Assembly (NCBI GenBank): GCA_947495425.1
Contig: CANLYR010000007.1
Span: 62,001-126,000, forward strand
DNA length: 64,000 bases
Source of the DNA: an uncultured Aquimarina sp.
GTDB taxonomy: Bacteria > Bacteroidota > Bacteroidia > Flavobacteriales > Flavobacteriaceae
Reading direction: 5' to 3'
Shown here: positions 17,794 through 26,969 of the stretch, in pieces
Layout: each line of letters begins with the position of its first letter
How positions within the stretch are numbered: the first letter of the stretch is position 1
Made by a program: the position numbers and the translations under genes
Notes under the pieces: model-generated
What the model was told of the DNA's origin: nothing
Database searches by the model: none
What the model saw: the letters and a program-made list of their open reading frames with translations, nothing else

Positions 17794-18327
17794 TTATTTA
17801 GAAATTTTATACAACACACAAGATACTAATTCTTTGTAATCTTTTAATTTAGGATGTTCAAACGTTTTAATATGTTGCATCCCTATTTTTTTCATGATAC
17901 GTTCTGATTTAATATTAATTTCCGGAGCAACCGAATATATGCTTTCTAGTTCTATCTGATTAAAACCAAAATCCAAGCAAGCTTTGGCTCCTTCGGTGGC
18001 ATACCCTTTATTCCAGATACTTTTTTTAAGACGCCAGCCAATATCTACAAAAGAATCTAAATCCTTTACATAGGTTTGCTCGCAAAGACCTATAAATCCT
18101 ATAAACTCATTATTATCTAAGCGATCTACAGCAAAGTAGCAAAACCCTTTTTCTTCATACATTTGACGCATTCTATTCATAAAATCCAGCGTATCTTCTT
18201 TAGATGGTTTATACGGAAAGAATTCCATCACGTCCTCATCGGTATTGATTTCAAATAAAAGTTCTGTATCGTCGAATGTCCAGTTTCTAAAACCTAATCT
18301 TTCAGAAGTGAAAATATATGAGTTCAT
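17794..18327 (-). CDS. GNAT family N-acetyltransferase (RimJ/RimL-like)
   Basis: A 177-residue acetyltransferase. TSERLGFRNWTFDDTELLFEINTDEDVMEFFPYKPS is the typical opening of the RimJ/RimL branch. IGFIGLCEQ and DIGWRLKKSIWNKGYATEGAKACLDFGF form the acetyl-CoA site (R/Q-x-x-G-x-G/A pattern), and INIKSERIMKKIGMQ ends the fold. The substrate is unknown; the branch acetylates protein N-termini or small amines. It lies 18 bases downstream of the membrane protein gene on the same strand and is probably cotranscribed with it. Confidence 0.85.
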   Translation of the reverse strand: MNSYIFTSERLGFRNWTFDDTELLFEINTDEDVMEFFPYKPSKEDTLDFMNRMRQMYEEKGFCYFAVDRLDNNEFIGFIGLCEQTYVKDLDSFVDIGWRLKKSIWNKGYATEGAKACLDFGFNQIELESIYSVAPEINIKSERIMKKIGMQHIKTFEHPKLKDYKELVSCVLYKISK

Positions 18328-18345
18328 AATTCAATATTAGATATG

Positions 18346-19254
18346 TTATTTAAGTAGTTTTAAGGTGTTATACCATTTATTTCGATTTCGCAGATTATCA
18401 GGACTAAGATCTTCTATCTTAGCATTAGCACTTAGCGCATCGTTACAAATAGCTATGACCATAATACTATCACTATAGTAGGGTGAATCTATAAAATATG
18501 CTTTGCGGTACTTTGTGATTTCGCCGGGTAATAATTTCTGTAATAATACTGGGATATCCAGATAAGAACAGCTAGATGGTTGTATCATAAATACAGTTGC
18601 TGTCTTTGGGTTCAGATAGTGGAATACTTTTGATACGTTTACTGTCTTTAGGGTGCATTCTTTTTCCTGAGTTGCGTTTTGTTGGATTAAACGTGTCAGA
18701 TACTTTTCTGTAGTGATTTTTTTTTCTTTTTTTATAAAAAATAATTTATCGGGGCTACTAGCATACGCATCTTCATTTTCGGGAATGATCAAAATACTAT
18801 CCACAACTTTAGGGATTATAGGTGCTATTGTTGGCATATTATTGCTTCTGCCTATAACCTCGCCAGATACATGATAAAACTCAAGTTTCAAAACTTCTGA
18901 TTGAAATGTCTCTGTATGGTTTACAGACTTTTCTTCGGTAATTCCTTCTTCTATTCTCGTGGTATGTTCTGCATCAAACATTGAAAAAATGTAAAGAATG
19001 ACAGCAATTCCAATCGCAGGAGTACAAAGCGCGAATAGCAATAGTCGTTTTTTATTTTTTTTAGGAAACAAATTACTAATCAAGCTTGCGATAAGCCCTA
19101 TTAATGAAGCAATAAACAGGATACCGAAAATGACGGCAGTAAAAAAGTTACCTAGACCATCTGCTCCATAATCACCATAAAAATTTGTGTATAGTAAGAT
19201 TGCAACCGATCCTAGACAGAGTAATGCCAATACTGTTTTTATAGTTATTTTCAT
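18346..19254 (-). CDS. membrane protein with three N-terminal spans and a large soluble domain
   Basis: This 302-residue protein is not recognised. Three hydrophobic segments lie at about 5-23, 36-62 and 70-92, with a basic loop (FPKKNKKR) between the second and third that should face the cytoplasm. The remaining 200 residues would be periplasmic and contain mixed strands and helices without catalytic motif, including SVNHTETFQSEVLKLEFYHVSG. It precedes the GNAT gene by 18 bases, so the two form a likely operon; a functional link is not evident. Confidence 0.6.
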   Translation of the reverse strand: MKITIKTVLALLCLGSVAILLYTNFYGDYGADGLGNFFTAVIFGILFIASLIGLIASLISNLFPKKNKKRLLLFALCTPAIGIAVILYIFSMFDAEHTTRIEEGITEEKSVNHTETFQSEVLKLEFYHVSGEVIGRSNNMPTIAPIIPKVVDSILIIPENEDAYASSPDKLFFIKKEKKITTEKYLTRLIQQNATQEKECTLKTVNVSKVFHYLNPKTATVFMIQPSSCSYLDIPVLLQKLLPGEITKYRKAYFIDSPYYSDSIMVIAICNDALSANAKIEDLSPDNLRNRNKWYNTLKLLK

Positions 19255-19368
19255 GGTATTATTTTAAAGGTACGCGAATAGATAGTGTGTCAAAATCTCT
19301 AGAGTCACAATAGCAACGACAAAAGTAAGGCATGAGTACGCTTAGATTTATCATTCTATCTACTACTT

Positions 19369-20916
19369 TCATTCAAAAGGAGCACTTTCATAAGCACCTA
19401 TATCCGGATTTGTGGTATTTCTAGGTATTCCTAAGATATCTACGGTCGATTCAGATATAAAAGCACGTGAGTTTGCAGCAGAATTTTCATCAATATTCAG
19501 CATATTTCTGAATGGTGATTTGAAACCTGGATCTTCATTGCGTATACTATTTTCGAATAGATCAGTATTTGTAAAATCATATAAAGGATTATCTGCAAAA
19601 CTATCGCTAAAATCATTAAATCGAATCAAACAATTTTTAAAATTATAGTTAAAATCAGCACCATCTACTTTACTGAATAAAAGCTCTAGCTCCTGGTTCC
19701 CATAAATGATGCAATTTGTAAAATTGGCTGCTGCCAAATCAGCTACGAGCACCTCTGTAGGACTTATCACTAGGTTATTATCGATTAATACTGTTGGCAA
19801 TTCTCTAAAACCGGTTCCGATGTTAGTGTAGTTTGCAAATGTGCAGTGGTTAAAATTATAGGTTCCACCAAAAGAACAGTTTAATGATACTTGTCCTGCA
19901 TTGTTAATGACTAAATTTTCACCCTGCACATTAGATGCTCGGGCTAAAAGGCCTACATTAGAACTGTTATAAATCTGGGTATTTGTGATTTTGAGAGTTG
20001 GTTCTGTACCAGAAACGTTAGAATTTATAAGAACCCCAACGGTGGCATTTTTTATGGTCGCATGATTTATACGGTGCCCAGTACTGCCTGGGGTGAGCCA
20101 AATAGTTCCCCATTGCCCTGGGATATTACTAAAACCAGGTTCCAGACGATCTCCTTCAAAAATGACTTCGTTTTCCATCTGTTCTGGATCTGTACTTACA
20201 TCTCCATTTACAAGTAGTGTTGAATTGTCTGCAGCAATGATACCTGAACCTGCATGAAAATGTATTCTCGAACCTGCATCAATAGTTAGTGTTTTTTCAC
20301 CAGGAATAGCAGCATAACCATAGATCACATAAGGCTTTTCATTCGTAAAATTTAATTGATCATCATTGAGAAAAAAACCTTCTTCTCGTATTTCTTCATT
20401 GTTTTCATCCAGACCCAGAAGTAAGGTTTCTACTTCACCAGTCATTGCATCACGAGATGGAAATAAAAATATAGCATCTTGTATCAGCGTCACCAAATCT
20501 ACATGTTGTGGGATACCACCTTGATCAAATACGATGCGATCCGTATACAAAAACTCAGCGTCTGTAGTCTGATCGGTAATATCGGCTGTGGTTTCTACAA
20601 AAATAAAAATACTATCCTTTGCCAATACTTGAATGTTATCAAAAGTTTTTCCGGGGATTCCATCTACATTAAGTCGGTAGTTAGATACTTCTCCTCGTTC
20701 TAATGCGATTGTAGGTATTGTAAAATCATCATCTGTACGATTATATACCTTGAAGCTGTAGGTGCTAGACCCTATATTTGTAAAAATGGTATCCAAAAAC
20801 AAGGTGTCCGTAGAGAACTGAAGATTACCCATACTAGGCCCTGACTCAAAATCTTTACGGCATGAACTCCACAATATGATGATAACAAGTAAAAAAACAG
20901 TTGATAAGTAGCGCAT
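19369..20916 (-). CDS. surface lipoprotein with parallel beta-helix domain
   Basis: A 515-residue lipoprotein with signal MRYLSTVFLLVIIILWSSC (Cys19). The N-terminal 140 residues contain immunoglobulin-like strands (LDTIFTNIGSSTYSFKVYN). From about 200 on, short repeats rich in N, G and I (INHATIKNATVGVLINSN, LVINNAGQVSLNCSFGGTYNFNHCTF) fit a right-handed parallel beta-helix, the fold of many polysaccharide-acting or adhesive proteins. It ends with PDIGAYES, a motif seen at the end of such Bacteroidota proteins. No catalytic residues can be assigned. Confidence 0.75.
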   Translation of the reverse strand: MRYLSTVFLLVIIILWSSCRKDFESGPSMGNLQFSTDTLFLDTIFTNIGSSTYSFKVYNRTDDDFTIPTIALERGEVSNYRLNVDGIPGKTFDNIQVLAKDSIFIFVETTADITDQTTDAEFLYTDRIVFDQGGIPQHVDLVTLIQDAIFLFPSRDAMTGEVETLLLGLDENNEEIREEGFFLNDDQLNFTNEKPYVIYGYAAIPGEKTLTIDAGSRIHFHAGSGIIAADNSTLLVNGDVSTDPEQMENEVIFEGDRLEPGFSNIPGQWGTIWLTPGSTGHRINHATIKNATVGVLINSNVSGTEPTLKITNTQIYNSSNVGLLARASNVQGENLVINNAGQVSLNCSFGGTYNFNHCTFANYTNIGTGFRELPTVLIDNNLVISPTEVLVADLAAANFTNCIIYGNQELELLFSKVDGADFNYNFKNCLIRFNDFSDSFADNPLYDFTNTDLFENSIRNEDPGFKSPFRNMLNIDENSAANSRAFISESTVDILGIPRNTTNPDIGAYESAPFE

Positions 20917-21103
20917 AAATAATAGTTAATCTATATTCTTAAATGAATTGCTTTTTCAAGAAGAGCTCTACTGGGCAATCATTCCTGTAGGATTCTCATA
21001 TAAATTTATTTAGACCTAAAAGTATAACTTTTCAGGTATTCTAATATTGCTTTTTAATAAAAATTTGACAAGAACAGTACTTCGGTAAGAAGTAAAACAT
21101 TTG

Positions 21104-21111
21104 TACATTTG
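21104..21111 (+). promoter_or_regulatory. -7 promoter element for lpdA
   Basis: TACATTTG matches TAnnTTTG exactly and lies 35 bases before the lpdA ATG. Confidence 0.55.
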
Positions 21112-21146
21112 TTTTATAACTAATACGCACAACATAATAATCTATT

Positions 21147-22553
21147 ATGAGTATATATGATGTAGCCATTATTGGCTCTGGACCTGGTGGATATGTGGCA
21201 GCCATTCGATGCGCACAACTGGGTATGAAAACCGCAATAATCGAAAAATATGCAACCCTTGGTGGAACATGTCTTAATGTAGGATGTATTCCTAGTAAAG
21301 CATTACTGGATTCGTCTCATCATTATGAGCATGCTACCAAGCATTTTGCAGATCATGGGATCGACATTCCTGGAGATATAAAAATTAATCTCGAAAAAAT
21401 GATCGCCCGTAAACAATCAGTAGTTGATCAAACTTGCGACGGCGTTAGTTTTTTGATGAAGAAAAATAAGATAGATGTTTTTGAAGGAGTAGGCTCTTTT
21501 AAAGATGCTACACATATCAATGTTACCAAGGCAGATGGTAACGTTGAAACTATTGAAGCTAAGTATAGTATTATTGCTACTGGATCCAAACCTTCTACCT
21601 TGCCTTTTATTAAACTAGATAAAAAACGAGTAATTACCTCTACCGAGGCACTAAAGTTGAAGGAAATACCAAAACACCTTGTGATTATTGGTGGTGGTGT
21701 TATAGGGTTAGAACTAGGGCAAGTATATCGTCGTCTAGGTGCTGATGTCTCTGTGGTAGAGTTTATGGATCGAATTATTCCAGGGATGGATAAAGCACTA
21801 TCCAGAGAACTACAGAAGGTAATGAAAAAGCAAGGTGTTAAGTTTTATACCTCACACAAAGTTACCGAGGTAAAAACAACAGCCAAAGAAGTAACTATTG
21901 TTGCTGATGATAAGAAAGGAAATCCGGTTGAGTTCAAGGGAGACTATTGTCTAGTATCGGTAGGTCGTCGTCCATATACCGATGGTCTAAATGCTGATGC
22001 AGCAGGAGTACAACTAAATGATAGAGGGCAGGTTGAGGTCAATGATCATCTACAAACCAGTGCAACCAATATTTATGCCATTGGTGATGTGATTAAAGGA
22101 GCAATGCTGGCTCACAAAGCCGAAGAAGAAGGCGTTTTTGTAGCCGAAACATTGGCAGGACAAAAACCGCATATTGATTATAATCTTATCCCAGGAGTAG
22201 TATATACCTGGCCAGAGGTAGCTGCTGTGGGTAAAACCGAAGAAGAGCTCAAAGAAGCAGGAGTATCCTATAAATCAGGACAGTTTCCATTTAGAGCATT
22301 AGGTAGATCTCGTGCTAGTGGCGATTTAGATGGTTTTGTAAAGATTCTTGCAGATGAAGCTACAGATGAAGTACTGGGAGTGCATATGATAGGAGCACGT
22401 TGTGCAGATTTAATAGCTGAAGCCGTTACTGCAATGGAGTTTAGAGCTTCTGCAGAAGATATCTCTCGTATGTCGCATCCACACCCTACATTTACCGAGG
22501 CCGTCAAAGAAGCAGCATTAGCTGCAACAGAGAATAGAGCATTACATGTGTAG
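21147..22553 (+). CDS. lpdA: dihydrolipoyl dehydrogenase (E3)
   Basis: The flavoprotein reoxidises dihydrolipoamide in the pyruvate and 2-oxoglutarate dehydrogenase complexes and the glycine cleavage system, passing electrons to NAD. The 468-residue product has the FAD motif GSGPGGYVAA (10-19), the redox pair in GGTCLNVGCIPSKALL (Cys42, Cys47), the NAD motif GGGVIGLELGQVY and the C-terminal HPHPTFTEAVKEA with the catalytic His. Length is typical. It is a stand-alone E3 gene ending at a strong terminator. Confidence 0.97.
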   Translation: MSIYDVAIIGSGPGGYVAAIRCAQLGMKTAIIEKYATLGGTCLNVGCIPSKALLDSSHHYEHATKHFADHGIDIPGDIKINLEKMIARKQSVVDQTCDGVSFLMKKNKIDVFEGVGSFKDATHINVTKADGNVETIEAKYSIIATGSKPSTLPFIKLDKKRVITSTEALKLKEIPKHLVIIGGGVIGLELGQVYRRLGADVSVVEFMDRIIPGMDKALSRELQKVMKKQGVKFYTSHKVTEVKTTAKEVTIVADDKKGNPVEFKGDYCLVSVGRRPYTDGLNADAAGVQLNDRGQVEVNDHLQTSATNIYAIGDVIKGAMLAHKAEEEGVFVAETLAGQKPHIDYNLIPGVVYTWPEVAAVGKTEEELKEAGVSYKSGQFPFRALGRSRASGDLDGFVKILADEATDEVLGVHMIGARCADLIAEAVTAMEFRASAEDISRMSHPHPTFTEAVKEAALAATENRALHV

Positions 22554-22570
22554 TTAAAAAATAGGATATA

Positions 22571-22606
22571 AAAAAATAGCAAACTCAACAGAGTTTGCTA
22601 TTTTTT
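22571..22606. terminator. bidirectional terminator between lpdA and the CHRD gene
   Basis: AAAAAATAGCAAACTC and its exact complement form a 16-base-pair stem with loop AACA. A-tract on one side and T-tract on the other serve both convergent genes. Confidence 0.9.
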
Positions 22607-22640
22607 ATATGAATTAGTTTAAACCACTTCAATGTATTTT

Positions 22641-23099
22641 CTACTGTTTTTCTACATTACTACCAATATTTCCTTGAGCTACTATAGTTTGCAAATCATT
22701 GCCAGGCCCTAGGTGAACATTAATGTAACCATCAAACTCTAATAATCCTTCATAATTTATAGGGGTATCATTATCTAATGCTGTAACCGTAGTACTACTT
22801 GATCCAGTATTACCGTTTACGTTTTCCAAAGTTATAGCGATATCACCACCTGTAGCGGCATCATTAATATGAATATGTGCCGGATGAATCGTATCGGCAA
22901 TCGTGTTCTCTAATTGTAACTCTACTCGAGTGGTTAGACTGTCTACTTTAATAAATTTTGCAGTTCCAGAAACTCCAGAGCTGTCGATTTCTGTCAATTG
23001 ATACGTTGTTGATGCTTCTGATGTATTATCATCGTCATCACTACAGTTCATAAATAGCAAAGGAGTTGCTACCAGTACTAATACCATTAATTTTTTCAT
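22641..23099 (-). CDS. CHRD-domain lipoprotein
   Basis: A 152-residue lipoprotein with signal MKKLMVLVLVATPLLFMNC (Cys19) and an acidic linker (SDDDDNTSE). The mature part resembles a CHRD domain: SGVSGTAKFIKV, the strand with HPAHIHIND (72-80) and the closing FDGYINVHLG. The histidine motif H-P-x-H-x-H is typical of CHRD proteins. Its biological role is unknown; similar proteins are exported and may bind metal. It stands alone on its strand. Confidence 0.75.
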   Translation of the reverse strand: MKKLMVLVLVATPLLFMNCSDDDDNTSEASTTYQLTEIDSSGVSGTAKFIKVDSLTTRVELQLENTIADTIHPAHIHINDAATGGDIAITLENVNGNTGSSSTTVTALDNDTPINYEGLLEFDGYINVHLGPGNDLQTIVAQGNIGSNVEKQ

Positions 23100-23376
23100 A
23101 ATTTTACTTTTTTAAGTTATTAAATTATACAAGTAAAACTCAATTAAGCTTCATTAATTTCTAAACAGAAGATTAAATATTTGATAAATTATTGTTAAAT
23201 GGGGATAAGAAATAAATAATAACTAATTTGGTTATCGAAACTTTTTAATGTTAAATATAAGCTTCATGGTAAATATAGAATACTTTGAAATTCTAACTTA
23301 TCTTTACTTCATAATGGTGAATAGTTTTTTCAAAAGTTGAACTTTAAAATGAGTTCACTTCTTAAATTAAGGTAAA

Positions 23377-23940
23377 ATGGAAAGTTTAAAGAAATACATT
23401 AGATCAAAAATTGATGTAAATGCTATAGATCTTAAACAGATATTAAAAGCTTACGATAGCAAAGTTTTTAAAAAAGATCAGACCATTGTTAGAGCGGGTC
23501 AATATGTTACCAAATATTATTTCATTGCTAAAGGAGGTATTAGAATTGTGATAGATACCCCAGAAAAAGAAGTTACCGCTTGGTTGATTTTTGAAAATAA
23601 TTTTTTTAGTGATTTAGAATCACTTCGCACAGGTCAAGTTTCTAAAGCGAGAATAGTCGCGTTGGACGAAACTGAAATACTTAGTATTGATGCTAAAATG
23701 ATGCATCAGTTCTACACTGATTTCCCCGAATGGCAAAAATTTGGGCGTTTAATTATGGAAGATGCTTTTTTAAATGTGGTCGAAAGTTTGATTTCCTTTC
23801 AAATTATGGATGCTGAGACTCGTTATTTAAATATGCTAAAAAAATCAGATGTTATAAATCGGGTTCCTCTTAAACAATTAGCGTCTTATTTAGGTATCAC
23901 GCCAAACTCGCTTAGTCGTATTCGAAAAAACATACGATAA
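23377..23940 (+). CDS. Crp/Fnr family transcriptional regulator
   Basis: A 187-residue regulator with an N-terminal cyclic-nucleotide-binding-like barrel (about 15-115, FKKDQTIVRAGQYVTKYYFIAKGGIRI) and a C-terminal winged helix (VPLKQLASYLGITPNSLSRIRKNI, 160-186). The canonical cAMP-binding arginine block is not evident, as in many Bacteroidota members, so the signal is unknown. It lies directly upstream of the DUF6268, membrane and NmrA genes, which share its strand, so it may control them. Confidence 0.88.
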   Translation: MESLKKYIRSKIDVNAIDLKQILKAYDSKVFKKDQTIVRAGQYVTKYYFIAKGGIRIVIDTPEKEVTAWLIFENNFFSDLESLRTGQVSKARIVALDETEILSIDAKMMHQFYTDFPEWQKFGRLIMEDAFLNVVESLISFQIMDAETRYLNMLKKSDVINRVPLKQLASYLGITPNSLSRIRKNIR

Positions 23941-24020
23941 TTTCATTACTTATCAAATGGTAATTTTTTCAGCTTAAATAGCTTACATCTTTGTACTATC
24001 AATAATTAAAACTACAAATT

Positions 24021-24200
24021 ATGATAGTCAAAACATTTTTCACTCATTCATTACTCACTAATCTAGTGACCCTATTACAAAATATTTTACTCGATACTCG
24101 AGATTTAAATGCTCCTAGGCTTGCCTCAAAATCAACATCATTTTTATCCAGATGTCTCGCAGGCTTCTCCTGTGTTAGTTTACCTGATTTCTTAGAAATT
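24021..24200 (+). other. open in-frame leader before the DUF6268-like gene
   Basis: The 60 codons before the likely start at 24201 have no stop and begin with an ATG at 24021, so a naive call would extend the protein by 60 residues. The encoded stretch has no export signal, while the next ATG opens a normal signal peptide. It also contains a small hairpin (TCACTA/TAGTGA, 24055-24069). It may be an untranslated leader or a leader peptide. Confidence 0.4.
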
Positions 24201-25133
24201 ATGAAAAAATATATATTCATATTGTTTGCAGTATTACTTTGTGAGCATACAGATGCTCAGGTTACAGGTCAAGTAAACACTTTAGATAACGATCTTTTTT
24301 ATATCAATTACACTCCAGAAACGAAAATCTCAAGCGATATTGGTTATCAAAGGGGAAGTACAAAATTGAATTTTCCAGTAGTAAGAAGTGATACGTTTTC
24401 AATTTTTAGCACCTTGGGATTAGATATTCATGATTTTAATTTTACAAATAGTAATGAGTTTAAAGGGACTAATGTAATTGATCGATTCTACAATGTTAAT
24501 TACAGCACTTTTCTCATATACAAATTTTCTGAAAAATGGTCATTAAATACACTGCTTTCAACATTTATAACTGCTGATTTTGAGAAAAACTTTGCTTTTG
24601 ATGATCTAGAATTTAATGGAAATATATTTGCTGAACGCACATTTTTAAGGGAAAAAGGAGGGTACTACAAGCTAGGGTTAGGTGTAGGTTATATGACACT
24701 TAATGGAATCACCCAAGTCAACCCAATAATTCAACTCAAGTCGAGATTAAATGAAGAATGGTCTTTTGTGCTAGGTCTTCCAAATACCTATATAAAGTGG
24801 GATTTTCATAAAAATCATTCTTTAAAAATTCTAGGTGAACTTAACGATTTTTATGCGAACTTAAATACTACTACAAATCTTTTGAGTACCAGCGATGTGT
24901 CTAAGATTACCTATACAACAGCATCTGCAGGGCTAGAATATAATGCATGGCTAACTTCATCATTGGCTGTAATGATTAAAGGTACATATCCTGTTTGGGG
25001 GGATTATGAAGTTAGAGATGGGGATGATAATTCTTTGTTTGAGTTTGATACATCATTTGAAAAACCATTTATTGGTTTTGGAATAAAATTTAACCCAATT
25101 AGAACGATACAAAATAGTGTAACCCCTTTGTAA
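24201..25133 (+). CDS. DUF6268-like outer-membrane protein
   Basis: A 310-residue predicted outer-membrane beta-barrel. The start at 24201 gives the signal MKKYIFILFAVLLCEHTDAQ. The mature part is rich in alternating strands ending in aromatic residues (IDRFYNVNYSTFLIYKFSEKW, YYKLGLGVGYM), as in the DUF6268 family. It is the first gene of a tight group: the next starts 1 base after its stop, followed by an NmrA-like gene overlapping by 4 bases. The role in the envelope is unknown. Confidence 0.65.
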   Translation: MKKYIFILFAVLLCEHTDAQVTGQVNTLDNDLFYINYTPETKISSDIGYQRGSTKLNFPVVRSDTFSIFSTLGLDIHDFNFTNSNEFKGTNVIDRFYNVNYSTFLIYKFSEKWSLNTLLSTFITADFEKNFAFDDLEFNGNIFAERTFLREKGGYYKLGLGVGYMTLNGITQVNPIIQLKSRLNEEWSFVLGLPNTYIKWDFHKNHSLKILGELNDFYANLNTTTNLLSTSDVSKITYTTASAGLEYNAWLTSSLAVMIKGTYPVWGDYEVRDGDDNSLFEFDTSFEKPFIGFGIKFNPIRTIQNSVTPL

Positions 25134-25134
25134 G

Positions 25135-25524
25135 ATGTCAAAAAATAAAACTTCATTTTCTACCGTATCTTTTTTTAAAGCAGCACTACCTTCATATTTC
25201 TTTCCATTTATGTGTTCTGGTCTTTCAGGCTACTTTTTGGATAAACCAGACTTGATGAATGCGAGTTATACAACAATTGCAATACCTTCTTTATTGGCTA
25301 CAGTATTTAGTTTTGCAATACTGGCTTATTTTCAGAAAAGAGGCATTCTTCTGATACATAAATTTAAAATGACTCTTCTTTTGAGTTCAGTATTAACGAT
25401 CCTAGCTTTTTTGGTGATTTATACGTTTCAACTAGAACGTGAAACTGGTGACATTATTACTTCAACGGTATTAGGTACTGCAATACTAACCTTAACAAAA
25501 CCTATAAAAAATAAACAAGAATGA
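25135..25524 (+). CDS. small integral membrane protein, function unknown
   Basis: A 129-residue hydrophobic protein with about four spans (near 12-33, 44-64, 78-97 and 107-121) and charged tips (KTSFS, KRGILLIHKFK). No family is recognised. It starts 1 base after the stop of the DUF6268-like gene and overlaps the following NmrA-like gene by 4 bases (ATGA), so translational coupling in a three-gene operon is clear. Confidence 0.65.
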   Translation: MSKNKTSFSTVSFFKAALPSYFFPFMCSGLSGYFLDKPDLMNASYTTIAIPSLLATVFSFAILAYFQKRGILLIHKFKMTLLLSSVLTILAFLVIYTFQLERETGDIITSTVLGTAILTLTKPIKNKQE

Positions 25525-26435
25525 TGAAAAAATATATGAAAACTATTGTTGTTTTTGGTTGTACAGGAACAGTAGGAAAGATTGTTTTTGAAAACTTATT
25601 ACAACAAGATTGTTATGTAAGAGGGGTTTTGAGAAATCATATGAGAGCTTACCCTGTACCTTTGAATAAAAATAACCAACATGCTTATGTAAGTGCAGAT
25701 TTGGCAAATCCTAAAGAAGTAGAGGCTGCTTGTATTTATGCAGATGCTGTTTTTTTATTAACTGCAACCGATCCTAATCAAGTATGCTATGAAATTAATG
25801 TGATTAAAGCTGCTCAAAAATGCGGTATCAAGCGTTTAGTAAAACTATCGGCCCTCAATATTGAACCAGTAGATTTGGTTGAAGTTGCTAAATGGCATCG
25901 AAAAATCGAAGAATATCTAGAGTCAACAGATATTGACTACTATTGTCTAAGACCTTATGCTTTTATGCAAAATTGGGAACGAAATACTCTAACTATTAGA
26001 AAATTCGGAAAATTTTTTGGTGTAATGCATGATGCACCAAGAAATTATGTAGATGCAAGAGATGTAGCCGATGTGGCGGTGAAATTATTATTGCAGGAAA
26101 AACCATTACCTTTTAGAAATATTGCTTTGGCAGGTCCAGAAGCAATTAATCACTACGATATGGCTGGGCGCTTATCAAGAGTAACGGGAAGAGATATTGA
26201 ATATGTTAATATTAGTAAAAGTAAATTTTTAAATATATTAACTAAAAAAGCAAAATTACCGCTTTGGCTGGCGAATCATATTATAGAACTCGACGAGTTG
26301 GCACTAAAAGTTCCAGAGCCCAAAAATGACTCAATAGAAAAGGTTCTACATAAAAAACCACGTCTAATGAATGCATATCTCTTAGAAAAAAAGGATAGTT
26401 TCATGAGAGACAAAATATGGAAAATATGGAAATAG
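25521..26435 (+). CDS. NmrA/NAD(P)H-binding atypical short-chain dehydrogenase
   Basis: A 304-residue protein with an N-terminal Rossmann fold: VVFGCTGTVGK (10-20) gives the NAD(P) glycine motif, and DAVFLLTATDPNQ and VKLSALNIE follow in the order of NmrA-like atypical SDRs. The canonical YxxxK pair is replaced by the NmrA arrangement near AKWHRKIEEYLE. It may act as a redox sensor or reductase on a quinone-like ligand. It is the last gene of the three-gene operon and its ATG overlaps the previous stop. Confidence 0.8.
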   Translation: MMKKYMKTIVVFGCTGTVGKIVFENLLQQDCYVRGVLRNHMRAYPVPLNKNNQHAYVSADLANPKEVEAACIYADAVFLLTATDPNQVCYEINVIKAAQKCGIKRLVKLSALNIEPVDLVEVAKWHRKIEEYLESTDIDYYCLRPYAFMQNWERNTLTIRKFGKFFGVMHDAPRNYVDARDVADVAVKLLLQEKPLPFRNIALAGPEAINHYDMAGRLSRVTGRDIEYVNISKSKFLNILTKKAKLPLWLANHIIELDELALKVPEPKNDSIEKVLHKKPRLMNAYLLEKKDSFMRDKIWKIWK

Positions 26436-26479
26436 GATTTTTATAAAGTTTTTAACATACTTAGTTATATCAATGCTAA

Positions 26480-26487
26480 TATTTTTG
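26480..26487 (+). promoter_or_regulatory. -7 promoter element for the riboswitch-metE transcript
   Basis: TATTTTTG matches TAnnTTTG exactly and lies about 50 bases before the riboswitch core, so the whole aptamer would be transcribed. Confidence 0.5.
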
Positions 26488-26536
26488 AAGTACTTTTATA
26501 ACCAAATAAAGTTCTTTACATAAAATTCTTCATCAA

Positions 26537-26713
26537 CCGATATAGGTTTTGCTTCATTGTGAATTAATAGGGAATCGTGTGCAAATCACGAGCTGTCGCG
26601 CAACTGTAAGTAACCATATAGTTTTTATCAAATAAATCCACTGCTCTGGCATTTTAGGGTGGGAAGGAAGATAAAAATGTTACAAGCCAGGAGACCTGCC
26701 TTATACCGATTGA
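26537..26713 (+). promoter_or_regulatory. cobalamin riboswitch upstream of metE
   Basis: The segment shows the B12-element landmarks in order: AATAGGGAATCGTGTGCAAA, then AGCTGTCGCGCAACTGTAAG (the conserved core ending in ACTGTAAG), a peripheral arm, GGGTGGGAAGG, and finally GCCAGGAGACCTGCC at 26686-26700. It precedes metE, whose product replaces the B12-dependent MetH, so cobalamin binding should switch metE off. The aptamer ends about 257 bases before the metE start, leaving room for an expression platform. Confidence 0.95.
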
Positions 26714-26822
26714 ATTTTAAAATGGTGTACCTATAATTTGATCACTTACAACTTTTTAATTTTTTATTGGTAGTATATCGTATTGACTATGCTTTCGCGA
26801 TTTGAAGCAGAGGTTACGTTTG

Positions 26823-26879
26823 ATGCCAAGTATCATAGTAAAAAAATAGTTTTATTATGATGCTATATTGCTGTGGCAT
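26823..26879 (+). promoter_or_regulatory. long hairpin in the metE leader, possible expression platform
   Basis: ATGCCA (26823-26828) pairs with TGGCAT (26874-26879). Inside it, ATCATAGTAAAA (26832-26843) pairs with TTTTATTATGAT (26850-26861) with one G-T pair and a 6-base loop. It lies between the riboswitch and metE and is followed by ATTTTAATTT, a weak T-rich tract. It could be the terminator arm of the switch or an independent leader structure. Confidence 0.5.
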
Positions 26880-26969
26880 TATTTTAATTTCTATTTCATC
26901 TTCAAAAAAGTGTATTAGGTTTATACAAAGGATTTTAAGAATTAGTATTAATTTTTAAAATTGTAAATT

